Positions 23,579-32,900 of a stretch of DNA of 35,923 nucleotides are shown here, piece after piece; position 1 is the first letter of the stretch; each line of letters opens with the position of its first letter. The stretch comes from Nitrospiraceae bacterium (GTDB taxonomy: Bacteria; Nitrospirota; Nitrospiria; Nitrospirales; UBA8639). The DNA lies in NCBI GenBank assembly GCA_003523945.1, contig DOFS01000131.1, positions 424 to 36,346 on the forward strand, in the 5' to 3' direction. A program made the position numbers and the translations under genes. The notes under the pieces were generated by a model that saw nothing but the letters and a program-made list of their open reading frames with translations, made no database searches and was not told the origin of the DNA.

Positions 23579-24598
23579 ATGATTCTCGTGACCGGGGGTG
23601 CTGGCTATATTGGCTCACATACTTGCCTTGAGCTCATTCATGCCGGCTGTGATGTGACGGTCTTTGACAACTTCTCCAATAGCCATCCTGAGTCACTCGC
23701 ACGGGTACAGCGTATTACAGGGAAGCCTCTTCGCCTGATTCGCGGTGACTGCCGTGATCACGCCGCAGTGGTTGCGGCTCTTCGCCAGAGCGGGGCGACC
23801 GCAGTCATTCACTTTGCCGGCCTCAAGGCAGTGGGAGAATCGGTTCAACAACCGTTGGCTTACTATGACAATAATGTGGTCGGGTCCCTGCGCCTATTGG
23901 ATGCCATGGGCGAGTGCGGCGTGAAACAGCTGGTATTCAGCTCGTCTGCCACGGTCTATGGTGATCCGCAACGTCTTCCGCTCACTGAGGAACACCCGCT
24001 CTCTGCAACCAATCCCTATGGTCGAACGAAACTGATGGTGGAGGAGATCTTGCGTGACTTACACCGCAGTGATCCCTCCTGGCGGATTGGTATCTTGCGG
24101 TATTTTAACCCGGTTGGGGCACATGACAGCGGTCTGATAGGGGAAGATCCACAGGGTATACCGAACAATCTGCTGCCCTTCGTAGCGCAGGTCGCAGTGG
24201 GACGGCGTGAACACCTGAACGTGTGGGGTGCCGATTATCCTACTCCCGATGGGACCGGAGTGCGGGATTATATCCATGTGGTTGATTTGGCCCTGGGACA
24301 TCTCAAAGCCCTGGAGGCGCTGGCTCGACTGGATCTTCAGAAGGAGTGCTTGACCGTAAACCTTGGTACGGGCAAGGGTTACAGCGTATTGGAGATCGTG
24401 CGGGAATTTGAGGCGGCGAGCGGCAAGCCCATTCCCTATAAGGTCGCACCCCGTCGATCCGGTGACATTGCCTCTTGCTATGCTGATCCGCATCAAGCTT
24501 TCACGCTTTTGGGTTGGCGAGCCGAACGCGGACTCAGTGAGATGTGCGCGGATGCGTGGCGTTGGCAACGTGACAACCCTCAAGGGTATGTAGTCTGA
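23579..24598 (+). CDS. galE: UDP-glucose 4-epimerase GalE
   Basis: A 339-residue short-chain dehydrogenase/reductase. The NAD site is 'VTGGAGYIGSH' (residues 4-14), 'HFAGLKAVGES' follows at about 78, the catalytic Ser region is 'SSSATVYG' (121-128), and the active pair is Tyr147/Lys151 in 'NPYGRTK'. 'RYFNPVGAH' and 'GVRDYIHVVDLA' are typical of GalE. It interconverts UDP-glucose and UDP-galactose for LPS or polysaccharide synthesis. AAGGGAAGGG precedes the ATG. It stands alone between two gene-free stretches, and its reading is visibly richer in G+C at many third positions than its neighbours, which could mean separate ancestry; this was judged by eye only. Confidence 0.95.
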   Translation: MILVTGGAGYIGSHTCLELIHAGCDVTVFDNFSNSHPESLARVQRITGKPLRLIRGDCRDHAAVVAALRQSGATAVIHFAGLKAVGESVQQPLAYYDNNVVGSLRLLDAMGECGVKQLVFSSSATVYGDPQRLPLTEEHPLSATNPYGRTKLMVEEILRDLHRSDPSWRIGILRYFNPVGAHDSGLIGEDPQGIPNNLLPFVAQVAVGRREHLNVWGADYPTPDGTGVRDYIHVVDLALGHLKALEALARLDLQKECLTVNLGTGKGYSVLEIVREFEAASGKPIPYKVAPRRSGDIASCYADPHQAFTLLGWRAERGLSEMCADAWRWQRDNPQGYVV

Positions 24599-25092
24599 TC
24601 ATCCCTTGGCCCACCGCAGACATGCTGCTATCATTGCTTTCCCTCCACACGTTTATTCGCTTTTGGAGGCGCCGGGTTGTCACTCCTGCCCATTGATAGA
24701 GACCTCGCTATGGTTCAACATTTTTCAACAGACCAGATGCATGACAGTAAGGTCATGACTGTGGTTATGCGTACGCCTCTGGAAGGCTGGCCGCGCCCGG
24801 CCCTGTGCCGAAGGGCTCTGGCGAATGGCACATTGCCTGGCGATACAGTGTTGGTGCGGTCGCTTGGTCCACTGGGAACGCATTCCGAAAGCGGTCGGGA
24901 GCTTGCCTAATGGGAAAATTTGGGGCGTGATGTTCTTCCTTTAAATCGGTAGTAGGAATTGGCTCGAGAGCCAGGTACTACTGGAGAGCCAGGTACTACT
25001 GGAAGATGGTCGGTGTTGGTAGAGGGTTGCGGCCAACGAATCCGATTGGCCTCTATACGGGACTCGAGAGTGAGGTTCAGAAAAATAAGGAC
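24599..25092. other. Gene-free stretch after galE
   Basis: An open frame at 24677-24910 has no ribosome site or recognised domain. The stretch contains a CATGAC/GTCATG inverted repeat near 24740 and the tandem 18-base repeat at 24966-25001. No other structure is seen. Confidence 0.4.
24966..25001. repeat. Two tandem copies of an 18-base unit
   Basis: The unit GAGAGCCAGGTACTACTG is present twice without a gap or mismatch, in DNA without a called gene. It looks like a simple local duplication. Confidence 0.85.
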
Positions 25093-26163
25093 TTAACACC
25101 ATTCGCCGGTTTTACAGGATCTTGCGCTATCCGGTAACTGTGTGGGGTTTGTCGTGGCCGAGGAGGATGTTGAGTCACACCAGTTGCCAATCGTACAGAA
25201 AGTGTGAGGAGAAGGGTAATTGGTAGCTGTTGAGACAGGCGGGCGGGCTAGTGCAGGTGCTGGTGAAGGAAATCCGGTAGGAGATTTCGGAGTGTGGGAT
25301 ATTGTCCTTACCAGGGCCTGGTCATTGGAAATTGGTTTATTTTTCGAACTATTGGCGGCATTCTGTTCACGCAACGAAGGAATGGTGAGGTTGGGACCAT
25401 TCAGCGATGGGTCCCGAGGAAGGGAAGCTAGAAGGGAAGGATTGTTCTTTTGAAGCTTTGCCAAGAGTTTTTGGCCGTCTGTGTGGTAAGGGTTGTTGGG
25501 ATGTTCCTTGACCAGGGTGAGTAACCATTCCTGCGACCATTCTTCGACTCCTAGGTCCTGGTAGGTTTTAGCCAAATGGAACATCGCATCCCCGGCGCTT
25601 TCTAATTCCGGAAATTCTTTGATGATTTTTTCGAAACGATGTGCCGCTGCCAGATATGACTGACGACGGAGGTAAAACTGTCCTACCATCAGGTGCCGTT
25701 GCGCTAATTGTTCCTTACAGATCAGAATCGTTTGCTTCGCGTCCGTTTCATACCGGCTGGCCGGGAAGTCTTGAAGGAGTTTGTCGAAACTCTGAATCGA
25801 TTGCTGAAGGGGCTCCGGATCACGATCGACAGTCCGGTATTGCTTGAAATGGCTGACTCCAATTTTGTATTGGGCGTAGGGTGCTAATACATGGTTTCGG
25901 TGGAGGTCGAGAAAATGTTTGTATTCAACAATGGATTCCGCATAGGATTCCTTTTCAAAGAAGGATTCAGCCCGTTTCATGATCACGTTCGGGTCGTAAC
26001 TCATTTCTACCGAATCACCCACGAAGATTTGTTCGTCCGTTGAGGAGATTTCTTTTTTCGATGTCTGGTCGGTAGGTTTGGGTGTTGAAGAACATCCAGC
26101 CATCATCACAACACCCGTGAGGAAGAGGATCAAAATTGATCGAGATTCGACAGAAAATATCAC
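25093..26163 (-). CDS. bamD: BamD/YfiO-like outer-membrane assembly lipoprotein with Cys-Trp tail
   Basis: A 356-residue protein. The leader 'ILILFLTGVVMMAGC' ends in a lipobox with Cys24. Residues about 55-245 are TPR-like and follow BamD: 'AESFFEKESYAESIVEYKHFLDLH', 'YAQYKIGVSHFKQYRTVDRD', 'LLQDFPASRYETDAK', 'VGQFYLRRQSYLAAAHRFEKI'. BamD is the essential lipoprotein of the BAM complex that inserts beta-barrel proteins. Residues 245-356 are an additional low-complexity Ser/Pro/Asn tail not found in BamD. This tail has two copies of CxxGxWC, at 323-329 and at the very end, 350-356. The GTG start has no clear ribosome site, so the first residues are uncertain. Confidence 0.75.
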   Translation of the reverse strand: MIFSVESRSILILFLTGVVMMAGCSSTPKPTDQTSKKEISSTDEQIFVGDSVEMSYDPNVIMKRAESFFEKESYAESIVEYKHFLDLHRNHVLAPYAQYKIGVSHFKQYRTVDRDPEPLQQSIQSFDKLLQDFPASRYETDAKQTILICKEQLAQRHLMVGQFYLRRQSYLAAAHRFEKIIKEFPELESAGDAMFHLAKTYQDLGVEEWSQEWLLTLVKEHPNNPYHTDGQKLLAKLQKNNPSLLASLPRDPSLNGPNLTIPSLREQNAANSSKNKPISNDQALVRTISHTPKSPTGFPSPAPALARPPVSTATNYPSPHTFCTIGNWCDSTSSSATTNPTQLPDSARSCKTGEWC

Positions 26164-26393
26164 AGGAAAGTCACCCCATACAGTGCTATGATCATGATGT
26201 TGAGATGGATGCGAATACAGAAACTCAAAGTAGACTCAATATATACAATATTCGGACCAAAAATAGAAAGCCTTTAATATTGGGATTGTGTTAACTATTT
26301 CACCTCGTGTTGTCTCGTTTTTGACACATTATATTTAGTCAGGATGGAATGTTTGTGACAGTCGGGGTGTTTTGAATTCAACGAAAAAGTTAC

Positions 26394-27392
26394 ATGTGTA
26401 TGAATGGGAACCTCTCTAGAATTGTGGGAACCGGCTCCTTTCTCCCGGTTCGTCGGGTAGAGAACCAGGAGGTGGCCGATTTTTTAGGAATTGAGCCTTC
26501 GTATATTTTTCGAGTTTCTGGTATCCGGACAAGATTTTGGGCTGATTCACAGGAGGGATGCTCCTTATTGGCGGAGCAGGCTAGCAGAAGAGCATTGGAT
26601 CAGGCTGGCTTAGTCCCGGAAGATCTTGACGCCATCCTTGTCTCCTCCACTTCACCAGAGATGATTTTTCCCTCCACGGCCTGTCTTCTTCAAGCTCGGA
26701 TGGGTATCAAGGGCATCCCGGCATTTGATCTCTCAGCTTCTTGCTCAGGGTTCCTCTATGGCCTTTCAATGGCGGATTGTTTGATTCGGGCCGGGCAGTT
26801 TCGGCGATGTCTCGTGGTGGCTTCGGAAATCAAATCTCGGTCATTGGATGTCAAAGATCTGAGTACGGCCATTTTATTCGGTGATGGGGCCGGTGCGGCT
26901 ATTGTTGAGCGATCGTCTGATTCCGAGGTAGGCATTGTCAGTATTCGACTTCAGGCCGACGGGGCATATCATGATCTGGTTAAAATTGCCGGAGGCGGAT
27001 CTCGTCAACCGTTGACCCAAACGGTCCTTGATTCCCATGAGCATACCTTGCGCATACAGGGTTCCCAGCTGTTTCGCATTGCAATCCGGTGTTTAGGACA
27101 GGCGGTCATCGACCATTTGGAGCAGGAAAAATGGGCTGTATCCCAGCTCGATCAGGTAATTTTCCACCAAGCAAATGGACGTATGCTGGCCAAGTTTTGT
27201 CAAAAACTTGGGATTCCTCCTGATCGATGTTTCACGATGATCGAGGAAGTTGGCAACACCTCTTCAGCTTCATTGCCGATGGCCTTGGATCGTGCAAATC
27301 GAGATCGGAGACTGAAGAAGGGTGATCGGATTATGTTGGGAGCCTTTGGCGGGGGGCTTACCTGGGGCACGGCTCTGGTTCACTGGGGGTAA
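26394..27392 (+). CDS. fabH: 3-oxoacyl-ACP synthase III family protein (FabH-like)
   Basis: A 332-residue condensing enzyme of the thiolase fold. The catalytic triad is visible: Cys117 in 'DLSASCSGFLYGL', His258 in 'VIFHQANGRML', and Asn288 in 'EVGNTSSASLPMAL'. The C-terminal 'GDRIMLGAFGGGLTWGTALV' is the family ending. FabH condenses acetyl-CoA or a longer acyl-CoA with malonyl-ACP to start fatty acid synthesis. It is not next to other fab genes here (ispH follows 128 bases downstream), so it could also be a paralogue in a specialised pathway. Ribosome site is weak ('GAAAAAG'); the ATG at 26400 two codons on is an alternative. Confidence 0.88.
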   Translation: MCMNGNLSRIVGTGSFLPVRRVENQEVADFLGIEPSYIFRVSGIRTRFWADSQEGCSLLAEQASRRALDQAGLVPEDLDAILVSSTSPEMIFPSTACLLQARMGIKGIPAFDLSASCSGFLYGLSMADCLIRAGQFRRCLVVASEIKSRSLDVKDLSTAILFGDGAGAAIVERSSDSEVGIVSIRLQADGAYHDLVKIAGGGSRQPLTQTVLDSHEHTLRIQGSQLFRIAIRCLGQAVIDHLEQEKWAVSQLDQVIFHQANGRMLAKFCQKLGIPPDRCFTMIEEVGNTSSASLPMALDRANRDRRLKKGDRIMLGAFGGGLTWGTALVHWG

Positions 27393-27445
27393 TGGGCCTC
27401 TGGGAGTTGTTGCCTTATTTTCAGTGAAACACCGTCGTGCCTGTG

Positions 27446-27475
27446 TTGACGGGCTCTGGCAATTTGGCCTATCGT
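27446..27475 (+). promoter_or_regulatory. Candidate sigma70 promoter for ispH
   Basis: TTGACG and TATCGT are separated by 18 bases, ending about 45 bases before the ispH start. The -10 box matches four of six consensus positions. Confidence 0.4.
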
Positions 27476-27520
27476 GCGGGAAAAGTATGCCATAGTTGAA
27501 ATATGTAAGAGGAGGGTGCG

Positions 27521-28459
27521 TTGAAAATCTTCCTGGCCAATCCTAGAGGGTTTTGTGCGGGAGTCGATCGGGCAATTGAAATTGTCGATTTGTCCTTAAA
27601 GACCTATGGTGCACCAATTTATGTTCGTCATGAAATTGTGCATAGCCGTCATGTGGTCGAGTCGCTTCGTGGAAAAGGCGCTATTTTTGTCGAAGAACTG
27701 AATGAAGTGCCTGATGGCGCCATCGTCATATTCAGCGCACATGGTGTAGCAAAAGAGGTGTGGGAAGAATCTAGGCGACGAAATTTAAAAGTGATTGATG
27801 CCACATGTCCGCTGGTTATCAAGGTTCATAACGAGGTGAATCGGGATTACTCCAACGAATATGAGCTGATTCTAATCGGTCACGCGGGACATCCTGAGGT
27901 TGTGGGAACTCTTGGTCAGGTGCCTGATAAATTTCATTTAGTTTCCTCGGTTGAAGATGTCGAATCCTTAGAAGTGGAAAACCCTCTTCACTTGTCGTAT
28001 GTCACTCAAACGACGTTGAGTGTTGATGAGTGCCGGGATATTGTTGCCGCATTACATCGTCGATTTCCGGGTATTAAGGGCCCACATCAGGAAGATATTT
28101 GTTATGCCACACAAAATCGCCAAAATGCTGTTAAAGAATTGGCCCGTTTTGTTGATGTGATTCTGGTAATCGGATCTCCCAACAGCTCCAATTCAAACCG
28201 ATTGAGAGAGTTGGGCGAGCGGTGTGGAATCCCTTCGTACCTGATTGATTCTTATCAGGATATTCAGGCGGAATGGCTTGAAGGCGTGAACGCCATTGGC
28301 ATTGCGGCAGGGGCTTCGGCTCCAGAAGTGTTGGTGGCTCAGGTCATTAAGTTTTTGAAAGAGCAAGGAGCTACCTCGGTAGAGCAGTTGACCGTGGTGG
28401 AGGAAAATGTTGAATTTCTTCTTCCCAAAGAATTACTGATGGCCAAAGGCCAACGATAA
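27521..28459 (+). CDS. ispH: 4-hydroxy-3-methylbut-2-enyl diphosphate reductase IspH (LytB)
   Basis: A 312-residue [4Fe-4S] enzyme of the MEP isoprenoid pathway, converting HMBPP to IPP and DMAPP. The three cluster cysteines are C12 in '[13 protein letters not shown]', C96 in '[11 protein letters not shown]' and C194 in '[10 protein letters not shown]'. Substrate-binding histidines lie in 'HEIVHSRHV', 'FSAHGV' and 'IGHAGHPEV', and '[11 protein letters not shown]' completes the site. The start is TTG with GGAGGG upstream. Length is normal. Reducing power would come from a ferredoxin-type protein; a 2x[4Fe-4S] ferredoxin gene lies about 5 kb away, but no link is shown. Confidence 0.96.
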   Translation: MKIFLANPRGFCAGVDRAIEIVDLSLKTYGAPIYVRHEIVHSRHVVESLRGKGAIFVEELNEVPDGAIVIFSAHGVAKEVWEESRRRNLKVIDATCPLVIKVHNEVNRDYSNEYELILIGHAGHPEVVGTLGQVPDKFHLVSSVEDVESLEVENPLHLSYVTQTTLSVDECRDIVAALHRRFPGIKGPHQEDICYATQNRQNAVKELARFVDVILVIGSPNSSNSNRLRELGERCGIPSYLIDSYQDIQAEWLEGVNAIGIAAGASAPEVLVAQVIKFLKEQGATSVEQLTVVEENVEFLLPKELLMAKGQR

Positions 28460-29070
28460 GGTTCCATCGATTGCTTCTCTCCGAGAGGGGAGTAATCCTA
28501 TTCTTCGGAATTTTCCTTTCTTATTTTCACTTTTAGAAGGGTTAGCCTTACCTTAAAGTGGATAATTGGCTTGGTCTGTTGGTCCCCCCTCTACATGCCT
28601 CGGTATTCATTTGATGGCGAGGCATGCGCTTCACTCTTGGATTAAGTGTCAATCTATCGCTATATCCGCAAGTCCCCGTGGTCAACTTGGTCGAAAAATT
28701 GTGCGATTTGCTGGATTCCAATAACTAAGTACGTCGTATTTGAAAGTAGTCACCTGGGCTGTCAAGTAATTATAATCGGATGGTTTTATGATACTGGGAG
28801 ATCTTGATGGACTCCCTCGCGCTAGCTAAAGTGGGAAAAACTTCTGAATTTATGGAATGCCAGCCTGTTAAATTTTGACAAGAAGCTTCAGGTTTTAAAT
28901 CCCGGCTTTAGGTGAGCTCGATGTCAACCTCGCCTTCCTCTTTCATCAAGTGGAAAAGCATAGTGCACCAAGGAGTCCGCAACACAAGCCCCACAGATAG
29001 CGTCGTTGATAAAACCGGCGGATTTTTCCCTCAAGTAGTAGGGATTAATTAGATTGATCAGTAACGATAG
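28460..29070. other. AT-rich gene-poor stretch after ispH
   Basis: No gene is recognised on either strand in this stretch. The only clear structure is the hairpin at 28594-28626. Together with 29386-29944 it forms the least coding part of the window. Confidence 0.5.
28594..28626. terminator. Inverted repeat downstream of ispH
   Basis: CATGCCTCG and CGAGGCATG form perfect 9-base arms with a 15-base loop, 135 bases after the ispH stop. No T-run follows, so it may be a terminator-like hairpin or a protein-binding palindrome. Confidence 0.35.
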
Positions 29071-29385
29071 TTATAAAGATATTGTGAAAGCGAAGATTAA
29101 GCCATCGGGGGATGTTACAGACCAACCGCTGCCATATAACCAACCATCTTCTTTATCCTCGGTCGGTGAAACATCTATCAGTTTTATGATTTGAACCTTC
29201 AAAGGTAGGGAATTGGACTTTTCAATATCAAAGTGTGGGCGAACGTTTGATGTGATAGCGGGAGTGTACTTGTAAGGCGTGTTACAGGCGGTTAGCAGTA
29301 TTGTAAAACTAAGAAATAAAGTGCAAATCTTAAAATCACACAATAAAAAATCGTGCAAGGGTTTGTGCCGCTGCAAGGTTTTCAT
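29071..29385 (-). CDS. Putative small lipoprotein
   Basis: A 104-residue open frame whose start ATG is directly behind GAGGT. The leader ends 'FTILLTACNTPYKYTP', a good lipobox (LTAC) after a hydrophobic run, so an exported lipoprotein is plausible. The rest ('SLPLKVQIIKLIDVSP', 'GWLYGSGWSVTSPDG') reads like a beta-type domain but I do not recognise a family. It ends soon after this, so it may be complete or the remaining front part of a longer gene in this degraded area. Confidence 0.5.
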   Translation of the reverse strand: MKTLQRHKPLHDFLLCDFKICTLFLSFTILLTACNTPYKYTPAITSNVRPHFDIEKSNSLPLKVQIIKLIDVSPTEDKEDGWLYGSGWSVTSPDGLIFAFTISL

Positions 29386-29944
29386 ACCTCAGGTGGGACC
29401 ATGCTTCGAACGCCAGGGAATATAATGGCAAAAGAACCTTTTTTAGAATTGTCGAGAAAAACTTTAATAAGAAATAGGTATTAACTGAACCACCGGGATT
29501 TATAAAGGGTGGCTTGCTTGGGTAGTGGAGGGGATTATTATATGTAAACTGAAATTCTTAGGAACTAGCTGCCTTTTTCAGCATAAGGTCAAGTAGGATC
29601 AATACTCTTGAGAACGGGAATAGCTATTGGGGTACTTTGTCCCTCTTCTTATAGAGCAAATTGGCGTGGCACAGCAGTTTGGATGTTCGTGGAATTGGTG
29701 ATCCATCCTTTAGTAGCTAGATCTGTCTGCATGGGGACCGTGATATAGATGGTGGTTCCAGCAAATGCATTATGGTTTTGTACCTGGTGACATAAACCTT
29801 GGTTTCTTGAATACGTCAAGATATTGGATAGGCTGGCAGTCTTGCCCCCCGTATTTTGTGGAAAATTTTGATTTTTCTTTCTTCTTATGGTACAGGTTTG
29901 GGGCAAATTAGGGCCCTGTCATCCACCCCATTCTGGGAGGGAAT
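29386..29944. other. Gene-poor stretch before smc
   Basis: Apart from the kinase-like remnant at 29649-29906 (minus) I see nothing coding. The interval just before 29945 contains the GGGAGG ribosome site of smc. Confidence 0.4.
29649..29906 (-). pseudogene. Possible decayed 3' end of a sensor histidine kinase gene
   Basis: On the minus strand one frame reads 'GLCHQVQNHN' and then 'AGTTIYITVPM', close to the last part of a HATPase_c domain ('LGLS.CHQIVQ.H.G...GTTF.I.LP'). A different frame just upstream (29845-29865) reads 'FSTKYGG', the usual 'F.TTK..G' motif that comes before it. The two pieces lie in the right order but in different frames and with bases missing. The rest of the kinase would have to lie where smc now begins, so only about 250 bases remain. 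This is suggestive, not certain. Confidence 0.35.
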
Positions 29945-32900
29945 ATGTTTCTGCGTACCCTAGTAGTCAGTGGGTTTAAATCCTTTGCTGAAGCGAAAAT
30001 AGATTTCCCGAATGGGATTACCGCTGTTGTCGGTCCCAACGGCACAGGAAAGAGCAATATCGTGGATGCCATTCTGTGGGCGATGGGTGAGCAAAGCGTC
30101 AAAAGTTTACGAAGTGAGCGCATGGAAGACGTCATTTTTAATGGGACGGAGCAACGTAAACCCATGGGAATGGTCGAGGCCTCACTTATTTTTTCCGAGG
30201 TGACACCTCGTGAGTTGGAGCCTGTCTCTGCGCTCTTGGAAGGACTTGATCAGGCAACGGACGTGATGATTACGCGCCGGCTCTACCGAGAGGGGGACAG
30301 CGAATACTATTTTAATAAGATTCCATGCCGACTGAAGGATATTCGAGGTTTCCTCTGGAATGCCAGGGCAGGAGCCCGTGGGCAGTCTGTTATTGAACAG
30401 GGCAATATCGAACAGTTACTCAGTGCCTCCCCTCAGGAACGGCGCGAGTTTATTGAAGGTACGGCAGGCATTATTCGGTATAAAAAGCAAAAGGCAGAGG
30501 CGTTACGAAAATTACAAAGCACGGAAAATAATCTTTTGCGGGTGCGGGATATTTTAGGAGAAGTCCGGGGGCAGTTACGGACGCTCAATCGTCAGGCGAA
30601 ACAGGCAGAGGAGTATCAGACATTTCTCCGGGAAGCTAGGGAGCTTGAGGTGCAGTTGTTGACCTACGACTTTCGCCGGTTTTTTCAAGACCAGTGTCAG
30701 TTTGAAAACGAGTTACACGAATCTGAAAGCCAAGAGCTTTCCTGTCTAGCTGAAGAAGCTCACTTTGTAGCCGAGCACCAAGAAGTGCAGTTAGAGTTAA
30801 CGTCTGCTAGCGAAACGCTCAAGGAAACGCAGGACCGGTTCAGAGAGATTGAGCAACAAATGTCCCATGCGTTTACGGCGATTCAGATTGAACGCAACCG
30901 GCTTGATCAATATGAACAGCAACATGAACAGGTCATGGAGGAGCGAGCGCGGCTGAATGGGGAGGGGCATGAAGCCATTGGTTCGTTGGATCTGCTGAGA
31001 GAGCGTTTGGCGCAGATTCGATGTGAAATGGAGATTCTTTCTGTCACTTTGGAAGAGGGTGAAGGGAAGCTGGCCGATCTCGCTGCTCGCCGTCGAGAAA
31101 CTGCGGAGAAGGTTGACAAAGGGCGGGAAACGATTCTAGCCCTGGCTGTTGATAAAACGAATCAGGAAAACCGCTTGCGAAGTATTGCCGAAGGACAGAG
31201 TTCCATGGCCAGACGGATCGAACGTCTCGCTGCGGAATATTCTCAATCGCAGAATGACCAAACCACACTTCAGGCTGAAGGTGAAACTCTTCGACAGGAA
31301 TGCTCATCTCTTGAAGGCCAGCTTGAAGCCCTCCGTTATGATCAGGAACGATTGGAAGTAAGCCTGCAAAGTCAGCGGGAAATTCGGGAAGAGCTTGATG
31401 AGAAAATACTGGACCTCCAAACCCAGTCTGCTGGTGCTGAATCTGAACTGCGTGCCCTTCAAAGCGTCTTTCGGGAAGAAATAGGGTATGGCCATCGCGG
31501 TGAGGGGGATGAAGCCTCTATTCGCGTCGCCTGTTCGTCTATTCAAGAGGCATTGGCCGAGCGAATGGAAGTGCCGGAAGAGGTTGAGAAAGCCATCGAA
31601 GCGGTACTGGGTGAGCGATTGAAGGCATGGATTGTCCAGTCGTCGCAGGAAGCAGAAAAGTCCATTGAGCAATTTAAGCAACATGAATGGGGAAAAGGCA
31701 GTTTTATTCCTTTGAATATTCCGCGCGCGAGCCCCAAGGGTCCAGCCGATTGGTGGGATGTGTTGCAGCACGATACGGAGGTGCGTGGCTTAGCAGTGAA
31801 CTTTGTTCAGGTTCCAGACGATTTGAGTCCGGTGGTAGAGGCCTTGTTGGGGCAAACCGTCATCGTTAAGTCATTGAATGGTGCGTTGAATCTCATGGAC
31901 ACACATTCCTGGTTCCATGGGAATGGTCCTCTCATGGTGGCGTTAGGCGGAGAACTTGTGGCTCCATCTGGGGTCATCAGTGGTGGGTCAGGAGGAGAAG
32001 CTGGTGGATTATTGCGTCGCCGGCGAGAGATTCTCACCTTGGAAGAAACGTTGAGCACGCTTACTCTTGAGTTGGAGGAAGCCAGAGCGAATCGGAAATC
32101 CCTTCTTCAAGAAATTGAGGACGTATCCGGAAAACTTGAAAAAGCCACCTTGTCCATTCGCGAGATGGAATTTCAAATGTTAACCATTCAAAAAGAGGCT
32201 TCCTCCAAAGAAAAGGCTCTTCCCGAACTCATTCGTCGATTAGATGCTCTTCAACAGGATCGGTTGGCAGAAGAGGCTGAATGGGGCCAGCTTCAAGTGG
32301 AAGAGGTAGATGTTCGGACTCGGCTCGAACGTCTCAATCAGACACGAGAACATGAAGATGAAGCTCTTCGGCAATTCCTGGATTCACTTCATGCATTAGA
32401 CCAAGAGCGACAAGATATGTTGCAAAACCTCAATGACACTCGAATGAATTATCAGACTCTGAAGACCCAGTGGGACCACGAACAAGCTAATGTTGAACGG
32501 ATTGAACGGGAAGAAGTGCAGCGGAAAACACGTATTCAACAGATTGATGGACAATTGGAGCACCTCTTTCTGCAAAGTCGAAAGAGTCAGGAAGAACGCC
32601 TCACGAATGAGCGGTTGGTTGAAGAATTAGACATCCAGAAAGAGGCCATTGCCGGAACATTATTAGAGCTTCAGAACCGCCATGCAGAATGTATGGAGGA
32701 AGTGAAACGCTTGGATGGTCTGATCGGTAAGGCTCGTGAAACATTGAGCCACATCTTCAAATCCCGGGTGCCGATTGAAGGGCGTTTAGCGGAAGTTCGG
32801 ACGAAGTTACAGGCTGTTCACGAAACGCTAACTATGACCTATGAAATTTCGACGGATGATCTCAAAAAGCTTCCGAATGCTGAACCGACGGCGGAAGGTC

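Noticed and set aside
24677..24910. 77-codon open frame after galE
   Set aside because: No Shine-Dalgarno, no domain, and arginine/proline-rich composition typical of chance frames.
24961..25010. Possible CRISPR-like or larger repeat array
   Set aside because: Only two directly adjacent copies of 18 bases without spacers; a simple tandem duplication.
26300..26340. TTGACA near TATATT in front of the fabH-like gene, considered as a promoter
   Set aside because: The two boxes are only a few bases apart, far short of the 16-18 base spacing needed.
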